The notes under the pieces were generated by a model. It was not told the DNA's origin. It did not search any database and saw nothing but the letters and a program-made list of their open reading frames with translations. This document shows positions 12,572 through 19,946 of a DNA stretch of 21,191 bases, piece by piece. Each line of letters starts with the position of its first letter. The first letter of the stretch is position 1. The stretch is from Intestinibacillus sp964580155 (GTDB lineage: Bacteria; Bacillota; Clostridia; Oscillospirales; Butyricicoccaceae): assembly GCA_964580155.1 (NCBI GenBank), contig CAZOJP010000037.1, positions 1 to 21,191 on the forward strand, in the 5' to 3' direction. The translations under genes were made by a program, and so were the position numbers.

Positions 12572-13300
12572 ATGGCAAGTGACTTTTCCAGAACCCTGGC
12601 ACTGCTTCGGCGGGAAAAGAAAATCAGTCAGAGAACCGCTGCGGGCGACCTTCAGGTCTCGCAGGCGCTGCTCAGCCATTATGAGAACGGCTTAAGAGAG
12701 CCGGGTCTCAGCTTTGTTGTGCGCGCAGCCGACTACTATGGGGTGTCGAGCGACTATCTGCTCGGGCGCTCGATGGCGCGCGACGGCTCGGCGGTTTCCG
12801 CGGATAATTTACCCGACGCGTCGGAGGAGAAGGACAACGTGCTGCACGGCAGCGTGGGTGCCATGCTGCACAAAAAGCTGATTGTCAATTCCGCGGCGCT
12901 GCTCTTCGAGCTGAGCGGACAATCAAACAATCGCCAGCTGACAAACGAAATCGCCGCCTATCTTTCGCTCGCCATCTACAAGGTGTTCCGCTACCTTTAC
13001 GCCGCGGACACAAACAGCCCGGAGGCGGCGTTTCGCACGAGCGAGACGCAGTTTGACTATTTGTGCGACGCACAGATGCGCCTGGCGGAGCTGCGCATAC
13101 GCCTGGCGGCGCAGGGGGAGGACGGCTACGGCATCAAGGCGGAGGAAACCGCAATGCCGTCACTCGATCTGGCGGATCTGTCGCGGGAATATCCGGCCCT
13201 GTCGCGGTCGCTGCTGACGCTGCTGCAAACCGTGTCCGATACCTTAACCGCGCTGGACTGTGTGCACAAAACAGAAAAGAAAAAAATAAAATCGCAATAA
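12572..13300 (+). CDS. XRE-family helix-turn-helix regulator with unassigned C-terminal domain
   Basis: A 242-residue DNA-binding protein. Residues 8-70 form a Cro/C1-type HTH: LALLRREKKISQRTAAGDLQ, VSQALLSHYENGLREPGLS, then FVVRAADYYGVSSDYLLGRS. The remaining 170 residues are mostly helical and contain LHKKLIVNSAALLFELSGQS and a basic end (KTEKKKIKSQ). I recognise no ligand, peptidase or kinase motif there. The HTH plus helical tail resembles orphan XRE regulators common in Oscillospirales. Start choice: ATG at 12572 with ACGGAG about ten bases upstream; a TTG nine bases earlier is less likely. No toxin, phage or transporter partner is adjacent; its targets are unknown and autoregulation is possible. 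Confidence 0.85.
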   Translation: MASDFSRTLALLRREKKISQRTAAGDLQVSQALLSHYENGLREPGLSFVVRAADYYGVSSDYLLGRSMARDGSAVSADNLPDASEEKDNVLHGSVGAMLHKKLIVNSAALLFELSGQSNNRQLTNEIAAYLSLAIYKVFRYLYAADTNSPEAAFRTSETQFDYLCDAQMRLAELRIRLAAQGEDGYGIKAEETAMPSLDLADLSREYPALSRSLLTLLQTVSDTLTALDCVHKTEKKKIKSQ

Positions 13301-13304
13301 TGTG

Positions 13305-13333
13305 TTGACAATCGGCGCATTGCGTGTTATTAT
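13305..13333 (+). promoter_or_regulatory. tRNA operon promoter
   Basis: A perfect TTGACA (13305-13310) is followed after 17 bases by TATTAT (13328-13333), 35 bases before the first tRNA. It begins immediately after the XRE gene stop codon. Confidence 0.8.
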
Positions 13334-13368
13334 AATAAACGTCGCTGGGGTCGACAACCCGCTGAAAC

Positions 13369-13444
13369 GCTGGTGTAGCTCAGTTGGTAGAGCAGCTGAT
13401 TTGTAATCAGCAGGTCGGGGGTTCAAGTCCGTCCACCAGCTCCA
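13369..13444 (+). tRNA. tRNA-Thr (TGT)
   Basis: A full cloverleaf of 76 bases. The acceptor GCTGGTG pairs with CACCAGC, and the anticodon stem is GCTGA/TCAGC with loop TTTGTAA, giving anticodon TGT. A GGTTCAAGTCC T-loop is present. CCA is encoded. Confidence 0.97.
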
Positions 13445-13478
13445 GTTTTATTAAAACGGACGGCGACAAACTTTATAT

Positions 13479-13563
13479 GGGAGGTTTCCCGAGTGGCCAA
13501 AGGGGGCAGACTGTAAATCTGCTGTCTTCGACTTCGGTGGTTCGAATCCACCACCTCCCACCA
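13479..13563 (+). tRNA. tRNA-Tyr (GTA)
   Basis: An 85-base class II tRNA. The acceptor GGGAGGT pairs with ACCTCCC, and the anticodon stem GCAGA/TCTGC has loop CTGTAAA, giving anticodon GTA. A long variable arm follows, then a GGTTCGAATCC T-loop. CCA is encoded. It is cotranscribed with tRNA-Thr, 34 bases apart. Confidence 0.97.
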
Positions 13564-13568
13564 TCAAG

Positions 13569-13600
13569 GCTCTCATGCATATTGCATGGGAGCTTTTTTT
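13569..13600 (+). terminator. Terminator of the tRNA operon
   Basis: GCTCTCATGCA and TGCATGGGAGC form an 11-bp stem with one wobble pair, followed by seven T. Confidence 0.92.
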
Positions 13601-13616
13601 CGCGTCCGGGCGGCGC

Positions 13617-13669
13617 TCAAAAAAAGACCGAATCCCCCCGGCCGGGAAAATCACGGCAGGGGGGATTCG
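13617..13669 (-). terminator. Terminator of the iolG-iolI operon
   Basis: On the minus strand CGAATCCCCCC (13669-13659) pairs with GGGGGGATTCG (13639-13629), with GCCG/CGGC inside, and is followed by GTC and a run of T. It lies 60 bases after the iolI-like gene. Confidence 0.85.
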
Positions 13670-13731
13670 ATCAGTGAGAAGAAGAGATTGGAGCGTATGT
13701 AGTAGGGTATTGGGAAAAGAGTGTGCGAGGA

Positions 13732-14598
13732 TTAGCAGTATTTTGCAACGTGTGCGCGGGTCACCTCGGCGGCCTTTTTCACGTTTTCCGCTTGCGACAG
13801 CTCGTAGTAAGCGGGACGGAACACCTCGACGGTGCAGACATCGCCTTCAAAGCCGATTTTCTTCAAGGTGTCCGCATACCACTTGTGGTCGAGGCAGTCG
13901 CCGTCTTCGCCCGGCCACAGGCGCTTTTCGTCGGAGTTGTACGCGGCGCCGCAGGGCATATTCTCCATGCCGTTCAGGTGCCAGACAAAGATTTTCTTGC
14001 CGTCGGCCTGCTCCAGCGCCTGGCGCGAGGAAGCCATCGCGTGGAAATGATACTGATCAAGCGTGATGCCGACGAGCGGATGATCGACTTCCTTCGCAAT
14101 TGCATAGGCATCGTCAAAGCGGTTGATCGACATGGTGGGCGCGCCGCAGAATTCGATGGAAAGCTTGATGCCGTGCGGCTCCACTTTCTTGACCATTTCC
14201 TTCAAAACAGCGACCGCGTCCGCACGGATCTCATCCAGAGTTGCGTGCACCTGCAGGTCCATGGACGGCACAACCACGATCATTTTGCAGTTGAGCAGGT
14301 TGCAGCGGCGGATGATCTCGTCCAGCTCGTTCATTACAGCGTCTTTTTCCTGCTGGGTCTGCTTCATGTTGAAGAAAATCAGCGCATTGTAGGAGAGCAT
14401 CTTCAGCTTGTGCGACGGGTCGTTGAACCACGCGCTCAGATCCTCGAGGGTATACATCCCTGCGGCGATCTCGCGATCCAGGCACTCGGACTGAATGTCA
14501 ATGTAGTCAAAGCCGTATTTCTCGCACAGATCCAGATCCTTCAGCACGGAATGATCCTTGCAAAAGCGGTTGCAGCCCTCGTTAAAACCAAGTTTCAT
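13732..14598 (-). CDS. iolI: IolI-like inosose isomerase / sugar phosphate isomerase-epimerase
   Basis: A 288-residue TIM-barrel enzyme of the xylose-isomerase-like (AP endonuclease 2) superfamily. It resembles Bacillus IolI, as I recall its sequence, along its length: MKLGFNEG at the start, LDLCEKYGFDYI, NALIFFN, LDQYHFHAM, QADGKKIF, WPGEDG and VEVFRPAYYEL. The four divalent-metal ligands are in place: E149, D181, H207, E258. IolI interconverts 2-keto-myo-inositol (scyllo-inosose) and 1-keto-D-chiro-inositol; IolE-type dehydratase is a less likely alternative. The ATG at 14598 has AAAGGAG nine bases upstream. It follows the iolG-like gene by 30 bases in the same operon and is controlled by the operator at 15703-15720. 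Confidence 0.82.
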   Translation of the reverse strand: MKLGFNEGCNRFCKDHSVLKDLDLCEKYGFDYIDIQSECLDREIAAGMYTLEDLSAWFNDPSHKLKMLSYNALIFFNMKQTQQEKDAVMNELDEIIRRCNLLNCKMIVVVPSMDLQVHATLDEIRADAVAVLKEMVKKVEPHGIKLSIEFCGAPTMSINRFDDAYAIAKEVDHPLVGITLDQYHFHAMASSRQALEQADGKKIFVWHLNGMENMPCGAAYNSDEKRLWPGEDGDCLDHKWYADTLKKIGFEGDVCTVEVFRPAYYELSQAENVKKAAEVTRAHVAKYC

Positions 14599-14628
14599 AG
14601 CGATATACTCCTTTTTTTGAAGTTTGTG

Positions 14629-15639
14629 TTACTTATAGAAAGCCGGTGCTTCGCCGAAGCCGACCTTTTCAATCTGGCCCGAGGTCTGCGCTGCGACAAG
14701 CGCGTCCGCGGTGACCGCTGCGATGTAGCCGTCCCATGCGGTGGGTCCTGCGACCTCGAGCTTTGCCGCATGCTGAATCCAGTCCTGCAGCTCCACGTCG
14801 TAGGAGTCGATGAAGCGGTTAATCCAGTTGGTTTCGATGGCGGTGGACAGGGTGCCGTTCTTGCGAATGTGCGGGAAGGAGGGGGCGGGCATGTGGATGA
14901 CGCCATCCTCGCACACGACTTCGCAGTTGATATCGTAGCCGAACTTGCAGTTTACAAACACTTCCAGCACGACGGTGACGCCCTTTTTCGTCTGCATCAG
15001 CATGACCTGGGGATCGCGCAGCTCCTTGTGTGCAAACTTGGTGTTCGCGCCCGTGATGACCTGCACCGTGTCCCAATCGTCGCCCAGCAGCCAGTGCAGG
15101 CAGTCAATTTCATGGATGGCGGTGTCCGTAACGGCCATCTGGGTGGAGTAGGAATCGTCCACTTCGATTGCGCGGTGCGTGCACTTGAGGATCAGCGGCT
15201 GGCCGAAATCGCCGGAGTCGAGCAGATCCTTGACCTGATTGTAGCCCTTGTCATAGCGACGCATGAAGCCCACCTGCACAAGGTGCTTGCCGCTGGCGAT
15301 TTCCGCGTCCACGACTTCCTTGCAGTCGGCTGCGGTCGTGCAAAGCGGCTTTTCACAAAATACGGGTTTTCCTGCCTGAATGGCCGCCAAAACCGCTTCC
15401 TTATGCGCAAAGCCGGGCGTTGTGACAACGAGTGCATCGACATTCGGGTCATTCACAATTTCGGAAACGCTGGTATAAACCTGTGCGCCGGCTTCGGGGA
15501 CGAGCGCGGCGGCCTTGCGGGCACCTTCTTCAAAAACGTCGCATACAGCGGTGACTGTAGAGCCTTGCAGCTTCCCCGAAAGTCTCTTAATGTGCTCACG
15601 GCCGATCGCGCCGCATCCGATAACACCAATTCTAAGCAT
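14629..15639 (-). CDS. iolG: Inositol 2-dehydrogenase-like oxidoreductase (Gfo/Idh/MocA family)
   Basis: An NAD-dependent sugar or cyclitol dehydrogenase of 336 residues. The Rossmann motif GVIGCGAIGREH lies at residues 5-16, followed by CEKPL with K97. GFMRRYDKGY is a hallmark of inositol dehydrogenases, and TDTAIHEIDCLHWLLGDDW supplies D172 and H176. K97, D172 and H176 fall at the same numbers as the catalytic triad of Bacillus IolG. The likely reaction is myo-inositol to scyllo-inosose, though scyllo-inositol or another cyclitol is possible. The start at 15639 (MLRIGVIG) is set by AGGAGG six bases upstream. It is the first gene of the operon with the IolI-like gene. Confidence 0.85.
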   Translation of the reverse strand: MLRIGVIGCGAIGREHIKRLSGKLQGSTVTAVCDVFEEGARKAAALVPEAGAQVYTSVSEIVNDPNVDALVVTTPGFAHKEAVLAAIQAGKPVFCEKPLCTTAADCKEVVDAEIASGKHLVQVGFMRRYDKGYNQVKDLLDSGDFGQPLILKCTHRAIEVDDSYSTQMAVTDTAIHEIDCLHWLLGDDWDTVQVITGANTKFAHKELRDPQVMLMQTKKGVTVVLEVFVNCKFGYDINCEVVCEDGVIHMPAPSFPHIRKNGTLSTAIETNWINRFIDSYDVELQDWIQHAAKLEVAGPTAWDGYIAAVTADALVAAQTSGQIEKVGFGEAPAFYK

Positions 15640-15691
15640 GATGAACCTCCTAATATTTTTATAGGCATGTGTGGGTATTGATTTCATTGCT

Positions 15692-15726
15692 ATTATACGC
15701 GCTGCGTTCACGGGAACGCAATGGGT
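15692..15726 (-). promoter_or_regulatory. iolG-iolI promoter
   Basis: On the minus strand TATAAT (15697-15692) is preceded by TTGCGT (15721-15716) at 18 bases. The -35 box is poor, and the spacer is filled by the LacI-type palindrome, so a bound repressor would block polymerase directly. The leader is about 50 bases. Confidence 0.6.
15703..15720. promoter_or_regulatory. LacI-type operator O1 in the iolG promoter
   Basis: TGCGTTC-ACGG-GAACGCA is an inverted repeat with perfect 7-base arms around a central CG step, typical of LacI-family sites. It shares 16 of 18 positions with the site at 17228-17245. The regulator gene lies between the two. Confidence 0.75.
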
Positions 15727-15759
15727 AAATGCAATTTTCTTAAAGTTTGTCGGCATTCA

Positions 15760-15797
15760 CAAAAAAGGAGGCTCCAACTTGAGCAAGTTGAAGCCTC
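15760..15797 (-). terminator. Terminator of the lacI-type gene
   Basis: On the minus strand GAGGCTTCAACTT and AAGTTGGAGCCTC form a 13-bp stem with one mismatch, followed by CTTTTTT. It insulates the regulator gene from the iolG promoter downstream. Confidence 0.9.
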
Positions 15798-15815
15798 TGC
15801 GTGCAGTATTGGTGT

Positions 15816-16862
15816 TCAGCCGTTTGGATGCAATGATAGATTATACTTGGTTTTGATGATGATGTCGGTGTACAAAAACTCTTGATCGGGCGCTGTATTG
15901 TGCACCAAATAGTCATATAGCAGCAGCAGCGGGCGATAACCCTGATGAAAAGCGCCCTGATCAATGACGATGTCAATGTGGCCCTCAAGAAGGTGCTGAC
16001 AGTTTTGCGGTGTCAGGTCATAGGTGATCAAGCGGATCTTGTTGCGTTCATCGAGCTCCGCCAGCGCCTTGCACACACCGGACTGGCCGTTCGCCGCGAC
16101 AAAGATGCCGCGCAGGTCGGGATGCTCGTGCAGGGTGTGGACCGTCAGCTCATACGCATAGCGGTCTTTGTCAAAGCAGGGCTGCGAGGGAAGAAGCTCG
16201 ATGCACGGAAAATTCTTCTGACATTCGTCTAAAAACCCCGAAAGCCGCTGTTTATGGGCGAAATTTGTCAGATGGCCGGTCAAGGGGAAGACCTTGCCGC
16301 CCTCGGGCAGTGCAAGCGCCATCAGCCCGGCGCAGGTCTGTCCGCTGCGTATATTGTCCAGACCGACGAAGCACAGCCGCTTGGTTTCTGAAATATCGGA
16401 GTTGAACGTGACAAACGGAATGCCCACGGTGTCCGCCAACCGATTGATATGTGCACGCAGCTCGTCGTGCTCGATTGCGGTCATCGCGATTGCCTGCACT
16501 TCCTGCGCCACAAGACGGTCAATTGCGGCGAGCGTGTTCGCAACCTGCACGGATTCCAGCCGTTCAAGCAGCACTTCTGCCCCCAAATCCTGCAATTCGT
16601 CCACGGCCTTTTGCACACCGTCCAGCACCATCTCCATAAAAGGAGTCTCGCAGGACTGCACAATAATGCCGATTCGAACGGTTTTGCGGCTTAACGCCAG
16701 CGCGCGCCCCACAGGATTGGGGCGATAACCCAGCTCATCCGCAATTTGCAGGATTTTCTTTGCCATCGCCGGACTTACGCGGCCGCGCCCATGCAGCGCG
16801 CGATCGACGGTTCCGCGCGAAACACCGGCCAGCTTCGCGATTTCCATAGAGGTTACAGCCAT
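15816..16862 (-). CDS. LacI-family transcriptional regulator of the inositol/sugar module
   Basis: A 348-residue regulator. The N-terminal LacI HTH reads TSMEIAKLAGVSRGTVDRALHGRGRVS, with the hinge-helix region GYRPNPVGRALALSRK. The RGTVDRAL variant in the recognition helix differs from the common RSTVSRVL. The C-terminal part is a periplasmic-binding-protein-like sugar domain (IGIIVQSCETPFMEMVLDGV, FVTFNSDI, FVGLDNIRSGQTCAGLM, AANGQSG, IDIVIDQGAFHQGY), which should bind the inducer, presumably an inositol or its oxidation product. GGGAGG six bases before the ATG at 16862 sets the start; the ATG at 16889 lacks a site. Two matching operators flank the gene, in front of the enzyme and transporter units. 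Confidence 0.92.
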   Translation of the reverse strand: MAVTSMEIAKLAGVSRGTVDRALHGRGRVSPAMAKKILQIADELGYRPNPVGRALALSRKTVRIGIIVQSCETPFMEMVLDGVQKAVDELQDLGAEVLLERLESVQVANTLAAIDRLVAQEVQAIAMTAIEHDELRAHINRLADTVGIPFVTFNSDISETKRLCFVGLDNIRSGQTCAGLMALALPEGGKVFPLTGHLTNFAHKQRLSGFLDECQKNFPCIELLPSQPCFDKDRYAYELTVHTLHEHPDLRGIFVAANGQSGVCKALAELDERNKIRLITYDLTPQNCQHLLEGHIDIVIDQGAFHQGYRPLLLLYDYLVHNTAPDQEFLYTDIIIKTKYNLSLHPNG

Positions 16863-17043
16863 AATTATCCTCCCATTCCTTACTGCCATGCCGGTTTATT
16901 GCGAAAACCAACCCGATGCAGTTGATATACAGTGTGAAAGGTATCTTTAACTAAACTATCATAGAATGACAGACAAGGCAATACATAGATGCAAAGAACT
17001 TGCAAAATGCGTGCAATATTCGGCGTTTGAGCGCGATAATCGG

Positions 17044-17086
17044 ATCCGGCCGTGCAGTCCGGCGCAAAGTGCGATGCACGGCGGAT
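17044..17086. repeat. Imperfect inverted repeat in the lacI/ABC intergenic region
   Basis: GCCGTGCA (17049-17056) and TGCACGGC (17075-17082) are exact complements. The outer bases ATCC/GGAT extend the stem to 12 pairs around one bulged G. No T-run follows on either strand, so it is not a standard terminator. Function unknown. Confidence 0.5.
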
Positions 17087-17227
17087 GGAATAAAACATCT
17101 GGGCAAAATTCACATAAAAGCAAAAAGGAATTCGTGTATTGTGAAGAAAAACCAATCGAAGGCCAAAATTTGAAACTTTGTTGTTGCTTTTGCTTCTCAT
17201 GCGTGGTAGGCTAAGTCCATAGTCAAA

Positions 17228-17245
17228 TGCGTGCACGAGAACGCA
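17228..17245. promoter_or_regulatory. LacI-type operator O2 before the ABC importer operon
   Basis: TGCGTGCACGAGAACGCA matches the O1 site at 15703-15720 in 16 of 18 positions and keeps the outer arms TGCGT and ACGCA. It lies 46 bases before the start codon of the binding-protein gene, where a repressor would block transcription or initiation. Confidence 0.72.
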
Positions 17246-17291
17246 GGTGGAAAAACACGAAAGCTGTGAACCAAGAAAAGGAGAAGATTTT

Positions 17292-18302
17292 ATGAACATG
17301 AGAAAAACGATGGCGCTGGTTTTGGCGGGAGCCATGTCCTTCGGTCTGCTGGCAGGCTGCGGAAACGGCGGTGACGCGGGAAGCACCGCGGGCACGGGCA
17401 AAACAATCACGTTTGTCCTCTCGCAGCGTGACGAGTGGCTGAGCACACTGAACACGGCGGCAAAGGACGCGGCGAGCGCGGCGGGCTATACCGTCAACTC
17501 GGTCGATGCGCAGTCGGACACCAACAAGCAGATTCAGTTTGTTGAAACCGCGCGCAACAACGGCGAAAAGGCGATCATCGTCAACCTGGTGGACCCGAAC
17601 ACGGCGCCGGACATCATTGAAGCGGCCGGCGATATGAAGGTTGTGTTCGTAAACCGGCTGCCCGCAGACGTCTCCGTGCTGAATGAGAATGCGGTTTATG
17701 TCGGCTCGGACGAAATGACCTCGGGCAAGTTCCAGGGCGAATGGCTGGCGGAGCACTTCAAGGCGCAGGGCAAGACCGACATTAGGTACATCCTGCTCAA
17801 CGGCATTCTGGGCCAGACCTCCACGACAAACCGCACAAAGTCGGTGCTCGAGGCGCTCGAAGCCAACGGAATCACCGCAACCCCGGCTTCCGCACCGCTC
17901 GCATGCGATTATGACCGGTCAGAGGCCATGACGCAGATCGGCCCCCTGCTGAGCACCGGACTGGCGTACGATTGCATCATTTCGAACAACGACGCAATGG
18001 CGCTCGGCGCGATTGAGGCGCTGGAGCAGCAGCATATGGATTCCACCGGCATCCCGATCGTGGGCATTGACGCCACCGCAGACGCACGCGCAGCGGTAAA
18101 GGACGGAAAGCTGTCCATGACGGTGTTCCAGAACGCAAAGGGTCAGGGCAGCGGCTCCATGCAGGCGGCAATCAACCTGCTGGAAGGCAAGCCCGTCAAC
18201 GAGGGAACAGAGTATGAACTCGCGTCTGACAATGCAAACATTGTCTGGGTGCCCTTCGAGCCTGTAACCGCGGAGAACGTGTCCACATTCGACAATCGGT
18301 AA
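17292..18302 (+). CDS. Sugar/inositol ABC transporter substrate-binding lipoprotein
   Basis: The 336-residue capture subunit of the importer. It has a lipoprotein signal peptide, MNMRKTMALVLAGAMSFG, with lipobox LAGC; the lipidated Cys is residue 23. A Gly/Ser/Thr-rich linker follows. The mature part is a type I periplasmic binding fold (Peripla_BP_4) of the ribose/galactose/inositol kind: ITFVLSQRDEWLSTLNTAA, VDAQSDTNKQIQF, VVFVNRLPADV, AVYVGSDEMTSGKFQGEWL, ISNNDAMALGAIEAL and IVGIDATADA. The protein sits on the outer face of a Gram-positive membrane. AAAAGGAG lies eight bases before the ATG at 17292. The substrate is inferred as an inositol from the LacI-linked IolG/IolI genes; ribose or galactose cannot be excluded from this sequence alone. 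Confidence 0.9.
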   Translation: MNMRKTMALVLAGAMSFGLLAGCGNGGDAGSTAGTGKTITFVLSQRDEWLSTLNTAAKDAASAAGYTVNSVDAQSDTNKQIQFVETARNNGEKAIIVNLVDPNTAPDIIEAAGDMKVVFVNRLPADVSVLNENAVYVGSDEMTSGKFQGEWLAEHFKAQGKTDIRYILLNGILGQTSTTNRTKSVLEALEANGITATPASAPLACDYDRSEAMTQIGPLLSTGLAYDCIISNNDAMALGAIEALEQQHMDSTGIPIVGIDATADARAAVKDGKLSMTVFQNAKGQGSGSMQAAINLLEGKPVNEGTEYELASDNANIVWVPFEPVTAENVSTFDNR

Positions 18303-18318
18303 TCAATTCATTTTGGCG

Positions 18319-18355
18319 GCGGCGATACATCACAGCAAGCGTGTTGTATCGCCGC
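18319..18355 (+). repeat. Stem-loop between the binding-protein and ATPase genes
   Basis: GCGGCGATACA and TGTATCGCCGC are exact 11-base complements with a 15-base loop. No T-run follows, so readthrough is expected. Such intercistronic stems often protect the binding-protein mRNA from 3' decay, raising its level over the other subunits; that role is inferred from position. Confidence 0.7.
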
Positions 18356-18410
18356 GCTATTAAAACAGCGGTTTATCCGGTTAATTTGGCAGCTGCAGAG
18401 GTGAAAAGCT

Positions 18411-19928
18411 ATGAGCGAAAACTACGTTTTGGAGATGCACGACATTGTAAAAGAATTTCCGGGTGTGCGCGCGCTTAAGGGGGTTGAACTAAAGGTACGC
18501 CCGGGCACGGTTCATACCTTGATGGGTGAAAACGGCGCAGGCAAATCCACGCTGATGAAGTGCCTGATCGGGTTCCAGAAGCCGACATCCGGCCGCATTA
18601 TCTACAAGGGGCAGGAAGTCGAGTTTCACAACACGCTGAGCGCGATGAACGCGGGCATTTCCATGATACATCAGGAGCTGAGCCCGGTACACGAGCGAAG
18701 CGTATGCGACAACGTCTGGATGGGACGCGAGCCCCGCAAGGGCATTATCGTAGACCATAAAAAAATGCGCAACGACTGTCTTGCGCTGTTTAAAAAGCTG
18801 AATCTGGATCTGGATCCGGATGAGAAGATGGGAAATCTGACCGTGGCAAAGATGCAAATGGTCGAAATCGCAAAAGCGGTTTCGTTCGATGCGTCCGTTG
18901 TGATCATGGATGAGCCGACTTCTGCGCTGACAGAAACGGAAGTCGAGCACCTGTTTCGGATTATCGACGATCTGAAGGCAAAGAATGTGGCGATCATCTA
19001 TATTTCTCATAAAATGGACGAAATTTTCCGCATCAGCGATGACATCACCATCTATCGCGACGGCGCGTACATCGCAAGCGACCGTGCGGCGAACCTGAAT
19101 ATCGACAAGGTGATTTCGCTGATGGTCGGGCGTGAAATGGACGAAATGTTCCCAAAGGTCGAGTGTCCGATCGGAGAGGAAATCTTAAGAGTAGAAGGCT
19201 TGGCTTCGGGCCGTGCCTTCCATGATGTCTCGTTTTCCCTGCACCGCGGAGAGATTCTGGGCTTTGCCGGACTGGTAGGCGCGGGCCGCACCGAGATTGT
19301 AGAAACGATTTTTGGCATCCGCCCGCGCACCGGCGGAACAATTTATAAAGATGGCAAGGAAATTCAAATCCGCAGCTCCGAGGACGCGATTGCGCATAAA
19401 ATCGCATTGCTGACCGAGGACCGCCGCGGAAACGGCATCGTGGGACTGCTGAGCGTGCGAGAAAACGCGGTGCTGGCAAACCTCAAGAAATACGGGCTTC
19501 CGCTGCGGCACAAGCAGATTGACGCGGACGCCGAAGAATACGTCAAAAAGCTGAGCGTGAAAACGCCCAGTCTGGATGCACCCATTAAAAACCTTTCCGG
19601 CGGCAACCAGCAAAAGGTGCTGGTAGCGCGCTGGCTGCTGACAGATCCCGATATTCTGATTGTGGATGAGCCGACGCGCGGCATTGACGTGGGCGCGAAG
19701 GCGGAAATTCATTCGCTCATTACCAAGCTGGCGGGCGAGGGCAAGGCGATTATTATGATTTCCTCCGAGCTGCCCGAGGTGCTGGGAATGTCAGATCGAA
19801 TTTTGGTCATGCATGAAGGCAAGATGACCGGCATCCTCGACCGTAAGGACGCAACTTCGGAGCGGATCATGAAGTATGCAACCGGGGATACGACCACAAA
19901 ACCAAGCAGCGCAACCGCTGCCGATTAA
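18411..19928 (+). CDS. Sugar ABC transporter ATP-binding protein, double-domain RbsA/MglA type
   Basis: A 505-residue ATPase with two fused ABC domains. The first has Walker A GENGAGKST (about residues 38-46), Walker B VVIMDEPTSAL and H-loop ISHKMDE; its signature is degenerate (LTVAKMQMVEIAKA). The second has a degenerate Walker A (GLVGAGRTE), an intact signature LSGGNQQK, and Walker B ILIVDEPTRGIDVGAK. This split, with one good Walker A and one good signature, is normal for the carbohydrate-uptake CUT2 family. GAGGTG lies seven bases before the ATG. It is the second gene of the importer operon, between lipoprotein and permease, and is presumably induced together with them through the LacI-type regulator. 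Confidence 0.95.
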   Translation: MSENYVLEMHDIVKEFPGVRALKGVELKVRPGTVHTLMGENGAGKSTLMKCLIGFQKPTSGRIIYKGQEVEFHNTLSAMNAGISMIHQELSPVHERSVCDNVWMGREPRKGIIVDHKKMRNDCLALFKKLNLDLDPDEKMGNLTVAKMQMVEIAKAVSFDASVVIMDEPTSALTETEVEHLFRIIDDLKAKNVAIIYISHKMDEIFRISDDITIYRDGAYIASDRAANLNIDKVISLMVGREMDEMFPKVECPIGEEILRVEGLASGRAFHDVSFSLHRGEILGFAGLVGAGRTEIVETIFGIRPRTGGTIYKDGKEIQIRSSEDAIAHKIALLTEDRRGNGIVGLLSVRENAVLANLKKYGLPLRHKQIDADAEEYVKKLSVKTPSLDAPIKNLSGGNQQKVLVARWLLTDPDILIVDEPTRGIDVGAKAEIHSLITKLAGEGKAIIMISSELPEVLGMSDRILVMHEGKMTGILDRKDATSERIMKYATGDTTTKPSSATAAD

Positions 19929-19946
19929 GAAAAAGGGGAGTTTTCA

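Larger units (their letters stand above)
16863..17291. other. Long intergenic control region between lacI-type gene and ABC operon
   Basis: About 430 bases without a gene. It must contain both divergent promoters, but I find no convincing -35/-10 pair for either. What is visible: an 11-mer, AAATGCGTGCA, repeated at 17005-17015 and 17225-17235; a long hairpin at 17044-17086; and the full LacI-type palindrome at 17228-17245, shortly before the binding-protein gene. Confidence 0.6.

Noticed and set aside
13369..13600. Possible attachment site or integrated element at the tRNA genes
   Set aside because: No repeated tRNA 3' end, integrase or phage gene is seen nearby; only a terminator and the inositol operon follow.
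13723..15681. 652-codon plus-strand frame opposite the iol genes
   Set aside because: The minus strand encodes two recognisable enzymes with all catalytic residues; the plus frame also runs through their spacer.
18411..19928. Degenerate Walker A and signature motifs in the importer ATPase taken as gene decay
   Set aside because: One intact and one degenerate set per motif is normal for RbsA/MglA-type double ATPases.
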